DNA of 64,000 bases from Rhynchopus euleeides (GCA_963210315.1 OY723321.1:1538771-1602770); one strand, 5' to 3'. Positions 53,439 to 63,706 are shown, numbered from the stretch's first letter. Notes: generated by a model from the sequence alone, not told the origin. Numbers and translations: made by a program.

Positions 53439-55559
53439 ATGAGTGCCACACAAGGGGGTGATGTTGCGAGCACGCATGTTGACGGGTCGTTGCTGGTTTA
53501 CGGGGGGAATGCGGAGGACAAGGTGTGGCTGCTGGACCTTCACAGCCACGCCTGGGTCGAAGTGCAGACGCACGGCGATGTGCCACCCCGGCGGCAGCAC
53601 TGTGCCCTGAGTGAGTACCGTGGGCGACTGATGCTGTATGGCGGTGTGCCTGTGGATGAGACTGTTGTCGAAGAGCAGCCGCTCTACGCCCTCGACACTG
53701 CATCGGGGAAGTGGACACACGTGCTGACCGAAGGGGACCAGCCGGGCCCCCGGTCACACCACACGATGGTAGTCGTGGACAACCTGCTGCTCCTGTACGG
53801 AGGCAGGAGCCTAAACCCCAACCCCACCGCGGAAGAGATTGAAGCTGATAAGCGGCGCGGGTTCTTCGATGTCTTCGTCCTCGACCTGCAGCAGCTGGTT
53901 TGGCACCGTGTCGAGCGCTACAACCCACAGGCACCGATGCTGTGGGGGCACGGGGCCTCTGTCTTCCGCAACTTCATGATTGTGACAGGCGGGTTTGACG
54001 TGTCGTGCTCGCAGTTGCCGGCAGCCCTCTTGCATGACGCCAACGCGAGCCCCACCGCAACGCTGAGCGACTGTGTATACATATGGGACATCGACAGATG
54101 CGAGTGGCAGCGCGCATCACCTCACCCGCACCACGAGCAGCCGTTGCCACGAGCCCTGCATGCGTCACACACGGTGGGCGCAGAGGTGCTCATCTTCGGT
54201 GGTGTGACGGTTGACGAGACAACAGGGCGCGGCACGAACGTGATGGATGCATGGCTGTGGGACATCGCGTCTGGCGGGTGGCGGCACTTCCCTTTCGCTG
54301 TTAGCTACTGGAGCGGACAGAAGCCGCTGTCCGCTGCGCTCCCTGGCAGCAGTGCCATCGCCGTCGCAAGCAACCAGACGGAAGTGCACTACTTCGACTT
54401 CGCCACCCGTGTGGACGGCTGGGTGACGGTGCCCTGCGACCCGTCCCGCCTGTACTTGCCACCACCCTCTCCACAGCTGGAGCTCCCTGAGCCGCCACCC
54501 CATCCTGAGCCGGAGCCGCTTCCACAGCCCGTCGACCTGCCAGCCCAACCCCAGCCTGACCCGGTGCCCCAGCCGCCACCAGAACAACCGCAGCCACAAC
54601 CACAACCCGTGTACTACGCACCGCCCCCACCCGTTGTGCAGTACATCGTGCAGCCCCCGCCGCCTCCTGTGGTGCAGCAGCCTCGCCCAGACCCACGTGC
54701 AGAGGCGAAGCGCCGCACAGAGGAGCTGAAGCGGCAGCAGGAGAAGGAGCGCAAGGAGCACCAGGTGCGTGTCCTGCAGGACATGATCGGTTCGATGCGG
54801 CAGCAGCTGTCGACTATGACAGATGTGCACAGTGGCATGATGCAGCCGCGGAAGGAGGAGGATGCACGCGACGTGTCTCCCCCGCGGTACACTGCCGGTG
54901 TGCAGAACCCTGCGACCCTCGCTGACACGCGGGCGCAGGATGACACCCATCACTACCTGCACCTCCTCCACCAGCAGCACTCAGATCTGCAACGCGAGTC
55001 GCAGGATGCAATCGACGCAATGCACAAACTCCACAAGAAAGAGGTGCAGGACATCAAAGCGATGCATGCAGAACGCCTAGGAATGATAGTCTCTGAGCAG
55101 GACGACCAGCTGCAAACACAACAGGTGCTGGCGAAGCGTCTGATGGAGACGCAGAAGGCGGAGCTGCTGCGCAACCAGCTGGAGCTGCTGAGGAAGCAGC
55201 AGGGCAAGCTGGCGGATCTGACGCGTGTTGTACCGCCAGTGCAGCAGCGCGTCACGCCGGACCCTGCGAAGTACGAGACCCCGCCCGTCGTGAAGTCGAT
55301 GTCCGATGCGTTGTCCAAGCTGCGCACCATCAACGCAAGGCCCTTTGAGTCGGGCATGGTTCACCAACCGCTTGTGGTGCAAGGGATGCAAGATGCACTC
55401 CGCCGCATGCAGGACACGCAAGCAGCGGCACCCCTTCGATCTGACGTGGAATCACCGTGGCTGCAGCCCCCGTACGGCTACCGCGAGCCCTCTGTCCAGA
55501 GTGGCTACAAGCAGGTGTCGCCCATGAGGAGTCGGGTAGAGCCCCGTGACTTCAGGTAG
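53439..55559 (+). CDS. Kelch-repeat protein with Pro-rich linker and coiled coil
   Basis: 706 aa, single exon. Five to six kelch motifs span about 12-310, recognised by repeated hydrophobic-YGG/FGG strands (LLVYGGN, LMLYGGV, LLLYGGRS, MIVTGGF, LIFGGV) with following W residues (AWVEVQ, KWTHV, VWHRV, EWQRA, GWRHF), forming a beta-propeller. A Pro/Gln/Glu-rich linker (about 335-425) is followed by a long Gln/Glu/Lys coiled coil (about 425-600) and a polar tail. Kelch-coiled-coil proteins often act at the cytoskeleton or at cell tips, but no specific role is shown. The start at 53439 is the first Met after a CCGCTACAG that could be a splice acceptor; the frame is open to 53379. Confidence 0.83.
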   Translation: MSATQGGDVASTHVDGSLLVYGGNAEDKVWLLDLHSHAWVEVQTHGDVPPRRQHCALSEYRGRLMLYGGVPVDETVVEEQPLYALDTASGKWTHVLTEGDQPGPRSHHTMVVVDNLLLLYGGRSLNPNPTAEEIEADKRRGFFDVFVLDLQQLVWHRVERYNPQAPMLWGHGASVFRNFMIVTGGFDVSCSQLPAALLHDANASPTATLSDCVYIWDIDRCEWQRASPHPHHEQPLPRALHASHTVGAEVLIFGGVTVDETTGRGTNVMDAWLWDIASGGWRHFPFAVSYWSGQKPLSAALPGSSAIAVASNQTEVHYFDFATRVDGWVTVPCDPSRLYLPPPSPQLELPEPPPHPEPEPLPQPVDLPAQPQPDPVPQPPPEQPQPQPQPVYYAPPPPVVQYIVQPPPPPVVQQPRPDPRAEAKRRTEELKRQQEKERKEHQVRVLQDMIGSMRQQLSTMTDVHSGMMQPRKEEDARDVSPPRYTAGVQNPATLADTRAQDDTHHYLHLLHQQHSDLQRESQDAIDAMHKLHKKEVQDIKAMHAERLGMIVSEQDDQLQTQQVLAKRLMETQKAELLRNQLELLRKQQGKLADLTRVVPPVQQRVTPDPAKYETPPVVKSMSDALSKLRTINARPFESGMVHQPLVVQGMQDALRRMQDTQAAAPLRSDVESPWLQPPYGYREPSVQSGYKQVSPMRSRVEPRDFR

Positions 55560-55733
55560 ATGTAGATGTCTGTAATGTGTACGGCTGTAGTCAATATGTA
55601 GGGTCACCACCCCCCCGTCCCCTGAGAGCTCTTCCGTTTATTGCCTGGTTGCCTTTGTGTGGAGTTCAGCCTTGTCAAGAGTGATGCACACACACACCCC
55701 TGCAGCCCGGGAACAGTTTAGGAAACACACAAA

Positions 55734-56483
55734 ATGGGTCGCGACACCACCGCCATCAAGAAGAAGTCGCACGTGCGCACCCAGCCGTCGTCGACGAACC
55801 CCTACATCTACCTGCTGGTGAAGATCTACCGCTTCCTGGCCCGTCGCGCGGCATGCAACTTCAACAAGGTATGAACAAGCAGCGCACTGTGACGGCACTG
55901 GACACTCACACCCTCACAGGTTGTGCTGCACCGCCTGATGATGAGCCGCACCAACCTGCCCCCCATGACGCTGTCGCGCATCGCCCTGAACATGAAGGGT
56001 CGCGAGGACAAGGTGTGCGTGATCGTTGGGTCCGTGACGGACGACACGCGCCTGGCCGAGGTGCCCAAGCTGCGCGTGGCGGCCCTGCGCTTCACGGAGA
56101 CGGCGCGTGCCCGCATCCTGAAGGCGGGTGGTGAGGTGATGACCCTGGACCAGCTGGCGATGCAGGCCCCGAAGGTATGTCAGCTTCCCTCCCTCTGCCT
56201 GCACCCCACCCCACCACCCACAGGGTTCCAACACGGTGCTCCTCCGTGGCAAGCGCAGCGCGCGTACGGTGTACAAGCACTTCGGGGCTCCTGGTGTCCC
56301 GGGCAGCCACGCCCGCCCGTTCGTCTGCACGAAGACGAAGACCGGCCGCAAGCACGAGCGTGGCCGTGGTCGCAGGTATGTGATACGTGTTCTTTGTTCC
56401 TTGCGGACCTGCTGCCACGCACCTGCACCCCACCACCTCACACAACACACAGGGCTGGCAAGGCCTGGAAGGTCAAGGCGTAA
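55734..56483 (+). CDS. Ribosomal protein eL18 (60S), copy 1
   Basis: Four exons (55734-55868, 55920-56174, 56224-56375, 56453-56483) encode 190 aa, the normal length of eL18. The protein starts [17 protein letters not shown], has [15 protein letters not shown] and the family-typical [18 protein letters not shown], and ends GKAWKVKA. It is a structural component of the large ribosomal subunit. Introns of 51, 49 and 77 bp begin GTATG and end CACAG. The identical second copy begins 293 bp after this stop in the same orientation. Confidence 0.97.
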
Positions 56484-56776
56484 GCGAGTATCAGATGCTG
56501 TGGTGGCCGCCTCAGATAGTACCGATCATCGAAATAGTCACTATGACAGTGTTTGTTGCATGCGTTTCATAGAGCGTTGCTTCAACGATGTGTGGGCGCG
56601 TAGGGCAGCCGCAAGAGTCAATCCCGGGCAGCAGCATTTCCTCCCCCCGTCCCACCACGTCCCCACTGCCATTGCCTGCTGATGCATGCTGTGCTGGGTT
56701 GCCTCTAGCTCTGTAGACACTAGCTCTCTGCCACACACCCTCACGACAGACGACACAGAGGAGAAAAAAAAACAAA

Positions 56777-57587
56777 ATGGGTCGCGACACCACCGCCATC
56801 AAGAAGAAGTCGCACGTGCGCACCCAGCCGTCGTCGACGAACCCCTACATCTACCTGCTGGTGAAGATCTACCGCTTCCTGGCCCGTCGCGCGGCATGCA
56901 ACTTCAACAAGGTATGAACAAGCAGCGCACTGTGACGGCACTGGTCACTCACACCCTCACAGGTTGTGCTGCACCGCCTGATGATGAGCCGCACCAACCT
57001 GCCCCCCATGACGCTGTCGCGCATCGCCCTGAACATGAAGGGTCGCGAGGACAAGGTGTGCGTGATCGTTGGGTCCGTGACGGACGACACGCGCCTGGCC
57101 GAGGTGCCCAAGCTGCGCGTGGCGGCCCTGCGCTTCACGGAGACGGCGCGTGCCCGCATCCTGAAGGCGGGTGGTGAGGTGATGACCCTGGACCAGCTGG
57201 CGATGCAGGCCCCGAAGGTATGTCAGCTTCTTGGTGCTGCTTGTGGCTCCGATGCCAAGGCAGGCATTGTCTGGGGGTTCTCGTGGGGGGCCCGATCTGA
57301 CGACTTCCAAAAATACTGCACGAAGATATTCCCTGCACCCCACCCCACCACCCACAGGGTTCCAACACGGTGCTCCTCCGTGGCAAGCGCAGCGCGCGTA
57401 CGGTGTACAAGCACTTCGGGGCTCCTGGTGTCCCGGGCAGCCACGCCCGCCCGTTCGTCTGCACGAAGACGAAGACCGGCCGCAAGCACGAGCGTGGCCG
57501 TGGTCGCAGGTATGACTCAATGCTCTTTGTGCCCCCCACACCACCACCACACACAGGGCTGGCAAGGCCTGGAAGGTCAAGGCGTAA
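56777..57587 (+). CDS. Ribosomal protein eL18 (60S), copy 2
   Basis: Exons 56777-56911, 56963-57217, 57358-57509 and 57557-57587 are identical in coding sequence to copy 1 as far as I can see. The introns differ: intron 1 by one base, intron 2 is 140 bp against 49 because ~91 bp are inserted after GTATGTCAGCTT, and intron 3 is 47 bp against 77. The leaders also differ (an A-rich GAGAAAAAAAAACAAA precedes this ATG). Exon identity with intron divergence suggests gene conversion or strong selection after tandem duplication. Confidence 0.97.
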
Positions 57588-57781
57588 GACACACGCTGTG
57601 TCGCCTTGCTGCGTTGTTCGTGAAGATCCTCTGCGTCCGATCATGAAGAGAACCGGTCACCCCTCCCCCCTCACCCTCACCCCACCCACCCCACACCCCC
57701 GCCAGCGCCCGCTTGCCCCTTCGTCGCACTGCCTCACCCCAATCCCGCCCTCTCCATGCCACCACAGCGCTCGGGGGGGCA

Positions 57782-59664
57782 ATGGGGGAGGTACAGGAGA
57801 GCAACCGTATCTGTTACGGGGATCTGTTGACAGATGAAGTGGAGAAGCGCACAGCAGCGATCGAGCAGATCACCGCGTCTCTGAAGGACGCGGCATCATC
57901 TGCTCTGCGAGAAGGGAACGAGGCCGTGCTGTCCTTCGTATCGGACCACGGCCCGTACATTGTGTGCTATGCACACTGCTGCCCTTTTACCGACATCGCC
58001 GACTCCTTCAACGAACTGTTGGGGTGGCTGCGGAAGCACTGCCTCTTGGAGATCGAAGAGATGCTCGACGACGACGATGACACGTCAGACCTGCCTGAGC
58101 GTCCTGAAGGACAGGAGGACTCGGAGGCATCTCAGCCACTGAAGCGGAAGAAGCGCCGAAAAGGCGCACGGCACGGCCGCAACGGCCTCACTCGGAACGG
58201 GAGTGGATCCTGTGGCCCCGATGCCATGAGCGACGATGTCGGGGACGAGGCGTACGTCTCGTCATCCGGCTGCTCCAGCAGACACGTCTCCCCCTACCAA
58301 AACAGCAACTCATACAAGTGGAAGGAGAAGCCCTGCTCCCGCTTGGTGCCCCTCAGCGACCTGGAGCCCTTGTTCTCCACATCCCCTGTTGTGTGCGAGC
58401 TCTACCAACGAGCCTTCCTCGCAGAGGGGGAGGTGCCGAACTGGGTCCGTCTCCTCTCCTGCAAGCCCGAGATGGCACTCAAGCTGTTCAACTCGTGGAC
58501 TGAGGTGATGTCCAACGGCACACTCGCTGCAGACCACCGCTGGTACATCGCCCTCATGACTGCGTCTCTCAACGAATGCGAATACTGGGCTGACCGTTGC
58601 GAGCTGTCGTTCCTCAACATTGGCGGGAACGAGGAGCTGCTGGAGCACGGCGTGGAGGCTGTGCCGAAGCTCGCAGCCTACGTTGACTTCAACGTGCACC
58701 TCGCCACCACGCCGTGGATCATCACCGCAGACCACGTGAAGGATCTGGTGGAGGGCGGCGGGTGGACACTCCCGGAGCTGGTGCAGGCGATCGTGATCTC
58801 GTCCCAGATGCTGTCCTTCTGCTCCATAGCGAAGGGCATGGGGTGCCTCAGCGAGTCGGAGGCTTCCTCCGAGGTGCTGGAGAGCCAGTGCCGCCCGGCA
58901 CAGCCCCCCAAGGAGGTCACGAACATGTTGGATGCCCTCAACTACAGCAGCGACCCGCTCCCCGGGACGACGCCGCTGGAGGCGTTCAGCGCGCTGGTGG
59001 AGGAGGACATTAAGGAGGACGTCGCCCCGAGCCGGCACTGCAAGAACACCGCACGCATGCGCCTGATCAGCGGTGACAAGGTTGGGGTGCGCTTTGTGGG
59101 GGAGCGGAGCAGCTTCTCCAACCTGCGCCTCTCGGAGTACAACTGGAAGGACGACGCGTCGTGTGTTGTCGACCAGCTCCTCAGCGGGCAGCTGGCGAGC
59201 CAGCTGGATGACCGCTTCTTCACCGTCACCACTATGACGGACAATGATATCTTCGGGAGCATCCGCGATATCGACACAACACGGTTGCGGCGCATGGTGT
59301 GGTTTTATGTTCACGGGCTGTACGGCATTGTCGCTGACGATATGGACTACCGCAACATCAACCGCCTCGTGGGGATCCGTGAAGCGGGGATCAAGGAGAT
59401 GAAGCGGTTCATCAAATATGTGGGGTGCCTGGCGGGCGACATCAGCCGTGAGACGTACCACTTCGACAACTCTTACGCGCAGGTATGGCATAGGTTCGGA
59501 TGTCGGTGTGCCACCACCCAACACAGCCCTTCTCGACGAAGGACAAGGCGCACATCACGCTCCTCGCCTCCGAGGCTCGCTTTCAGGCAGCCCTCATCTA
59601 CGGCATGCGGGCCGTGGCGAAATATCTGGCCTCCAAGTCAGGGACGTTCCAGCGGACTTGCTAG
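57782..59664 (+). CDS. Sestrin (stress-response/TORC1-pathway regulator)
   Basis: Two exons (57782-59482, 59527-59664; 44-bp intron GTATGG...ACACAG) encode 612 aa. The N-terminal sestrin domain holds [23 protein letters not shown], with Cys266 and Tyr268 matching the peroxidase Cys and Tyr of animal sestrins; the relay His seven residues on is Cys273. It continues [10 protein letters not shown]...[15 protein letters not shown] ~90-residue charged insert (about 95-185) is lineage-specific. The C-terminal domain has [38 protein letters not shown] and DYRNINRL. Exon 2 supplies [22 protein letters not shown], the family's final helix, confirming the splice. Animal sestrins bind GATOR2 and some sense leucine; whether that holds here is open. 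Confidence 0.9.
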
Positions 59665-60308
59665 CATGTGTCTCGTTAAGCGGTGTCTCAGCCTTCTGCC
59701 TTCCACACGCCTGCTTCCGGATAGCTCGTGATGTCTCAAGAATGGGGGCTTGTCAGGATGTGCCAGGTTGCGAATGTGTTGCACAGTTGCACAGTGTGAA
59801 CGCAAAGCCACGCTAACCCAAGTGTCCGGGATCCGGGAAGGGAGGGGATGAGGTGGTGTTACTTTTTGTTTTTGAGAGATACGTGCTGACAACGTAGGGA
59901 TGCTATTCACCCCTCTGCGGATCCTTTGCGAACACGCTGCCCTGCAGGCTGTGGGGGTGGGGGGGGGAGTCCGAAGAACACTAACGTCTCGTCTCTTCTT
60001 ATCTTGAAGATCTCACGCATACAGTAAAGGAACAAAATTTTCACCGGCAAAGTCTTCATGGGGGGGCTGAAGGAAGTCCAAGGAAGTCTTCATCGCGGGC
60101 TTCGCTCTGTGTCAACGTGCCAGTTTGTCATCGACTTTCGTGTGAAGGGCGTTCAGCTTGGGTTTATTACCTTCGAACTTGAGAGCTTCAATACCCCATC
60201 CTCCGGCCTTTAAAAAACTCCGGAGAGGGGCCTTTTCGTTCCAAAGTGCAGAAGGGGAAGCCCTCACCAGTTAGGTGCACACTGCCACACAGTTTGACAC
60301 AGAGCCAC
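59665..60308. other. Spacer after the sestrin gene
   Basis: Nothing gene-like. A G-rich tract (GGGGGTGGGGGGGGGAG) lies at 59953 and an imperfect inverted CCTCCGGCCTTT/AAAACTCCGGAGAGGGGCC near 60200. The sequence CACACGGTGGG opens the foldback repeat. Confidence 0.6.
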
Positions 60309-61002
60309 ACACGGTGGGATCTTGTAAATTTTACATGTATAACTACAAGTATAATACATGTATTATACATGTATAATACTTGCATGTCAACTATTATACA
60401 TGTATAATACATGTATATGCCTGAAATATACATGTAAAATACATGTATATCAAGTAAAAATACATGTATAATACTTGCATGTCAACTATTATACATGTAT
60501 TTTTACTTGATATACATGTATTTTACATGTATATTTCAGGCATTTACATGTATTTTACATGTATAATACTTGTCATGCAAGTATTATACATGTAAAATAC
60601 TTGCATGACAAGTAAAATACTTGCATGCAAGTAAAATACATGTATTTTACTTGCATGCAAGTATTTTACTTGTCATGCAAGTATTATACATGTATTTTAC
60701 TTGTCATGCAAGTATTTTACATGTATAATACTTGCATGACAAGTATTATACATGTAAAATACATGTAAATGCCTGAAATATACATGTAAAATACATGTAT
60801 ATCAAGTAAAAATACAAGTATAATAGTTGACATGCAAGTATTATACTTGTATTTTTACTTGATATACATGTATTTTACATGTATATTTCAGGCATATACA
60901 TGTATTATACATGTATAATAGTTGACATGCAAGTATTATACATGTATAATACATGTATATACTTGTAGTTATACATGTAAAATTTACAAGATCCCACCGT
61001 GT
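60309..61002. repeat. 0.7 kb AT-rich foldback repeat of nested palindromes
   Basis: The ends are inverted ACACGGTGGGATCTTG. Arms of about 310 bp (60309-60620 and 60691-61002) are inverted copies with very few differences. Each arm is itself built from alternating self-complementary words ACATGTAT, TTGCATGCAA, ATAATAC/GTATTAT and ATACTTG, so hairpins nest inside hairpins; the centre (60621-60660) is a 40-bp perfect palindrome. It is extremely AT-rich against GC-rich surroundings and noncoding. The right arm near 60953-60962 shows the uninterrupted form of the site occupied by the MITE at 1934-2262. No clear target duplication flanks it (CA left, TC right). Confidence 0.85.
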
Positions 61003-61027
61003 CATGCACCGCCACCCCCCCCCCCTA

Positions 61028-61473
61028 GGGCAGTGGTGGCTGCGTACGCGTACGCAGCGTGATTTTCAAAAAGTGCGTACGGCGTACGCGTACGCGTACG
61101 GCGCTGCGTACGGCAGTCTATGGAGCACAGGAGACAGCCATGGCCGCACACCAAATCCGACAGTCGAACTCAGGTGTCCCAGGGGCAGCCTTCGAGCCTT
61201 CCAGTCGGAAGTGGTACCTTTTGCAGTATGATTGCGGGTGTACTTGCAGGTGTTGCGAGTTATTCGCCACGTGCGCGGCAAGGAACCATCTGTGAAAGGC
61301 AAGATCAAAGTCCAGGGCCCAGCCACCCGCTGGGTGGCCTACTGTGTGCTGAGAGGCCTGGAATACCAGCCGTACGCAAAATCTGCGTACGCGTACGCAG
61401 CGCGATTTTCAGAAAGTGCGGCGTACGCGTACGCGTACGCGTACCGTACGGCCGTACGCTGCCACCACTGCCC
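61028..61473. mobile_element. 446 bp TA-flanked TIR element with GTACGC palindromes
   Basis: The ends are GGGCAGTGGTGGC and its complement, with TA at 61026-61027 and 61474-61475 and a C-run outside the left TA. Subterminal clusters of alternating GCGTACGCGTACGC occur in both arms (61043-61115 and 61370-61457), flanking a short unique core (about 61120-61365). No ORF of note. It sits exactly at the TA beside the GGGGGGGTCAAA end of the next element. Confidence 0.85.
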
Positions 61474-61475
61474 TA

Positions 61476-62552
61476 GGGGGGGTCAAACCCTTAGTAAAAG
61501 GTGTCAATGTGACCCCATTTTTCAACTTCTGCGTGAAGTGCATTTTTCGGGCAAAAAATCATGTTCTCGACCCCAAACCGGTCGGGAAATGCCGCAAACT
61601 ATGGTTTTCAGCACCAGGGGGCCAAAGAGAGCACTTTTTTTGCGGTACTTTTTTTCTGGCCCACATGTGGTACCAAAGGGGGGTTCCGCATGGTGTGTGT
61701 GCAACGGTGGTGGCAGACCTGCCACTACCGGCAATCGTGACACACCAATAGAGACCACACAGTCTCGGCGGACGACAAACACTAGAACTCGAATGACAGC
61801 TGCACTTGGCAAGCAACAACGGCCAGGCGCCACTCGGGTTCCGTTTGGGGGAGGCTATCTGGGACAAAGTACGGCTGGCTAGCTGAATCTTGTGCACGCG
61901 TCTTACACAACCGAGACGTGCTCAGGACTTCTCAAACGAAAAAATATGCACATTCCTGGTCTGGCTGCTCTCGAGGTGCTGCTGGGTGACGAGCTGCTAC
62001 TCAGCTTGTGATGGCGACTGTTTCCTACTGCTGGTTCAAGGCTGTGTTGGTGCTGTTGAAGACGGACGCAGCTGATGAAGGGGGGCCGTCTGTAGTTGGC
62101 GCGAAAGCTGTTTCCAGTCATTCGAAAGTGGCGTGTTGCTCTCCCGGATCCGCTCAAAGTTTCCAGAACGATTGCCTGAATTGTGTGGAACTAAAAGTCG
62201 GGATTGAAATGGTACAGAATCACTAGACAGCACCCGCACTACTCTCGTCAGGGAGGGGTCTGCAGTGTCGATGTTGACACGACTGCTGACGGAAAGGTGC
62301 TGCCAAGGCCATATCTGATCGAGGTCTGTGATAGACACTGCACATGAGGCACATCACAGACCTGAAAACATGTAGTTCTGGTTTAGTTTTGGCCCTTTTT
62401 CAAGCGACAGCCCCAATCAAGCCCCCCTTTGGTACCACATGTGGGCCAGAAAAAAAGTACCGCAAAAAAAGTGCTCTCTTTGGCCCCCTGGTGCTGAAAA
62501 CCATAGTTTGCGGCATTTCCCGACCGGTTTGGGGTCGAGAACATGATTTTTT
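61476..62552. mobile_element. Foldback element with GGGGGGGTCAAA end and 131-bp perfect arms
   Basis: The left end GGGGGGGTCAAA after TA (61474-61475) is the same terminus as the palindromic element at 47276. 61553-61683 and 62422-62552 are perfect inverted repeats of 131 bp (AAAAAATCATGTTCTCGACC to ACCAAAGGGGGG), spanning exactly 1,000 bp. The matching right terminus is absent, so the element looks truncated on the right. The 738-bp interior (61684-62421) has no recognisable gene. Confidence 0.78.
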
Positions 62553-62659
62553 ACACAAACAATCTTGCTTGTGACAGTAAACAATAGGCTGTTGGCAGCG
62601 TGCAGTGCAACATACATAATTCCATGAACAGATATATTGCATAGTGCGCACAAACAAAA

Positions 62660-63706
62660 ATGTCCGATAGGGCCAAGTTCGACCTGGAGCTGGTTGACTG
62701 GAGCCGCATCCCCTCGGTGGAGTACCCAGCTGACGCCGCCCCGGCCTCCACCTCGACGGACTGCGTCCTCGTCCCCTCGTGCGAGACCCTCCACGATGGG
62801 GGCACGCATTGCAACCGGTGTGGATGTCGTGGTTCGGTAGAGTGTCTGGAGAAGAGGATTCCCGACCGCGATGATCGCGTTCGCCTGCTGCCACGGGAGG
62901 GGACGAGGTGGGTCTGTCCGCCCTGCGCCTGGGAGGTGCACCAGAAGGAGCCCCTTGTCCGGAGCGGCGACTTGGAAGCACCTCCGGGCGCGGATGAAGA
63001 GGACCTGAGGGAGGCCGTTGTGGACACGGTACCCCCTGCCGGGGACGAGGCCGACGCTGCTTCCCTCCGCAAACAGGTGGCGGAACAGGCGAAGAAGATC
63101 GCCTTCCTGGAGGCCCAGAAGGAGGCGGAGGAGGTCCCGTACGACCTCGAGCTTCGTCGGGTGGCCCGTTGGGAGAAGCACTTGTGCTCCCGGATCGGCG
63201 TGGACCGCATATTGGATAAGGTCCACGCCCGATACGGCCCCTTCCCCGCCAGCCCTGAGGACACCGGCAAGGGGTACCAACACGAGCAGCGGACGCTGTT
63301 CACCGTGCTGAAGAAGGCTCGCGACCCGCGGACGGGACATTGGGCCTCCTCGCTGCTTCCCCTCCTACACGTCACCATGGTGCGTCTTGAGGCCCTGAAA
63401 TACCAGAGTGCCGAGGGGGTCGCCTTCTCCGTCGGGGTAGCCATGGGCGCGGCCTACGAGGCCCACGCCCTCACCGTTGAATGGTCCGCCTACACCGACG
63501 GAGAACTGCGCACCGCCGCCAATGTAGCCAAGAGGGGTGAGGCGGTGAAGGAGGCGCAGAAGAAGGTCTCGGGGGGCGCCGTCCACGCGGGTACCTTCGG
63601 CGCCACGCGAGGAAGGGGGGGCTACTCCGGGGGGAGGAAAGATATGAAGAGGTCTCAGCCGTCCCAAGGGGGGGGTAGGGACCACAAGTACGCAAAAAAG
63701 GACTGA
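62660..63706 (+). CDS. Gag-like retroelement protein with zinc-binding Cys pairs
   Basis: 348 aa. The N-terminal third has spaced CxxC pairs (C51/C54, C86/C89) plus intervening Cys/His at 41-61 that could bind zinc. A coiled-coil segment (about 130-155) precedes a helical middle domain (about 160-290), and the C-terminus is basic and RGG-rich (GATRGRGGYSGGRKDMKRSQ). Basic Gly/Arg tails of this sort bind nucleic acid in Gag-like proteins. The same frame continues open after the TGA stop to the end of the window, as expected for a gag followed by pol. No LTR or terminal repeat was found upstream within 100 bp. The retroelement assignment rests on architecture, not on a recognised family motif. 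Confidence 0.55.
   Translation: MSDRAKFDLELVDWSRIPSVEYPADAAPASTSTDCVLVPSCETLHDGGTHCNRCGCRGSVECLEKRIPDRDDRVRLLPREGTRWVCPPCAWEVHQKEPLVRSGDLEAPPGADEEDLREAVVDTVPPAGDEADAASLRKQVAEQAKKIAFLEAQKEAEEVPYDLELRRVARWEKHLCSRIGVDRILDKVHARYGPFPASPEDTGKGYQHEQRTLFTVLKKARDPRTGHWASSLLPLLHVTMVRLEALKYQSAEGVAFSVGVAMGAAYEAHALTVEWSAYTDGELRTAANVAKRGEAVKEAQKKVSGGAVHAGTFGATRGRGGYSGGRKDMKRSQPSQGGGRDHKYAKKD

Noticed and set aside
60188-60433. Tyr/Met-rich ORF over the foldback repeat
   Set aside because: It is the product of translating ACATGTATAATAC words and has no independent support.
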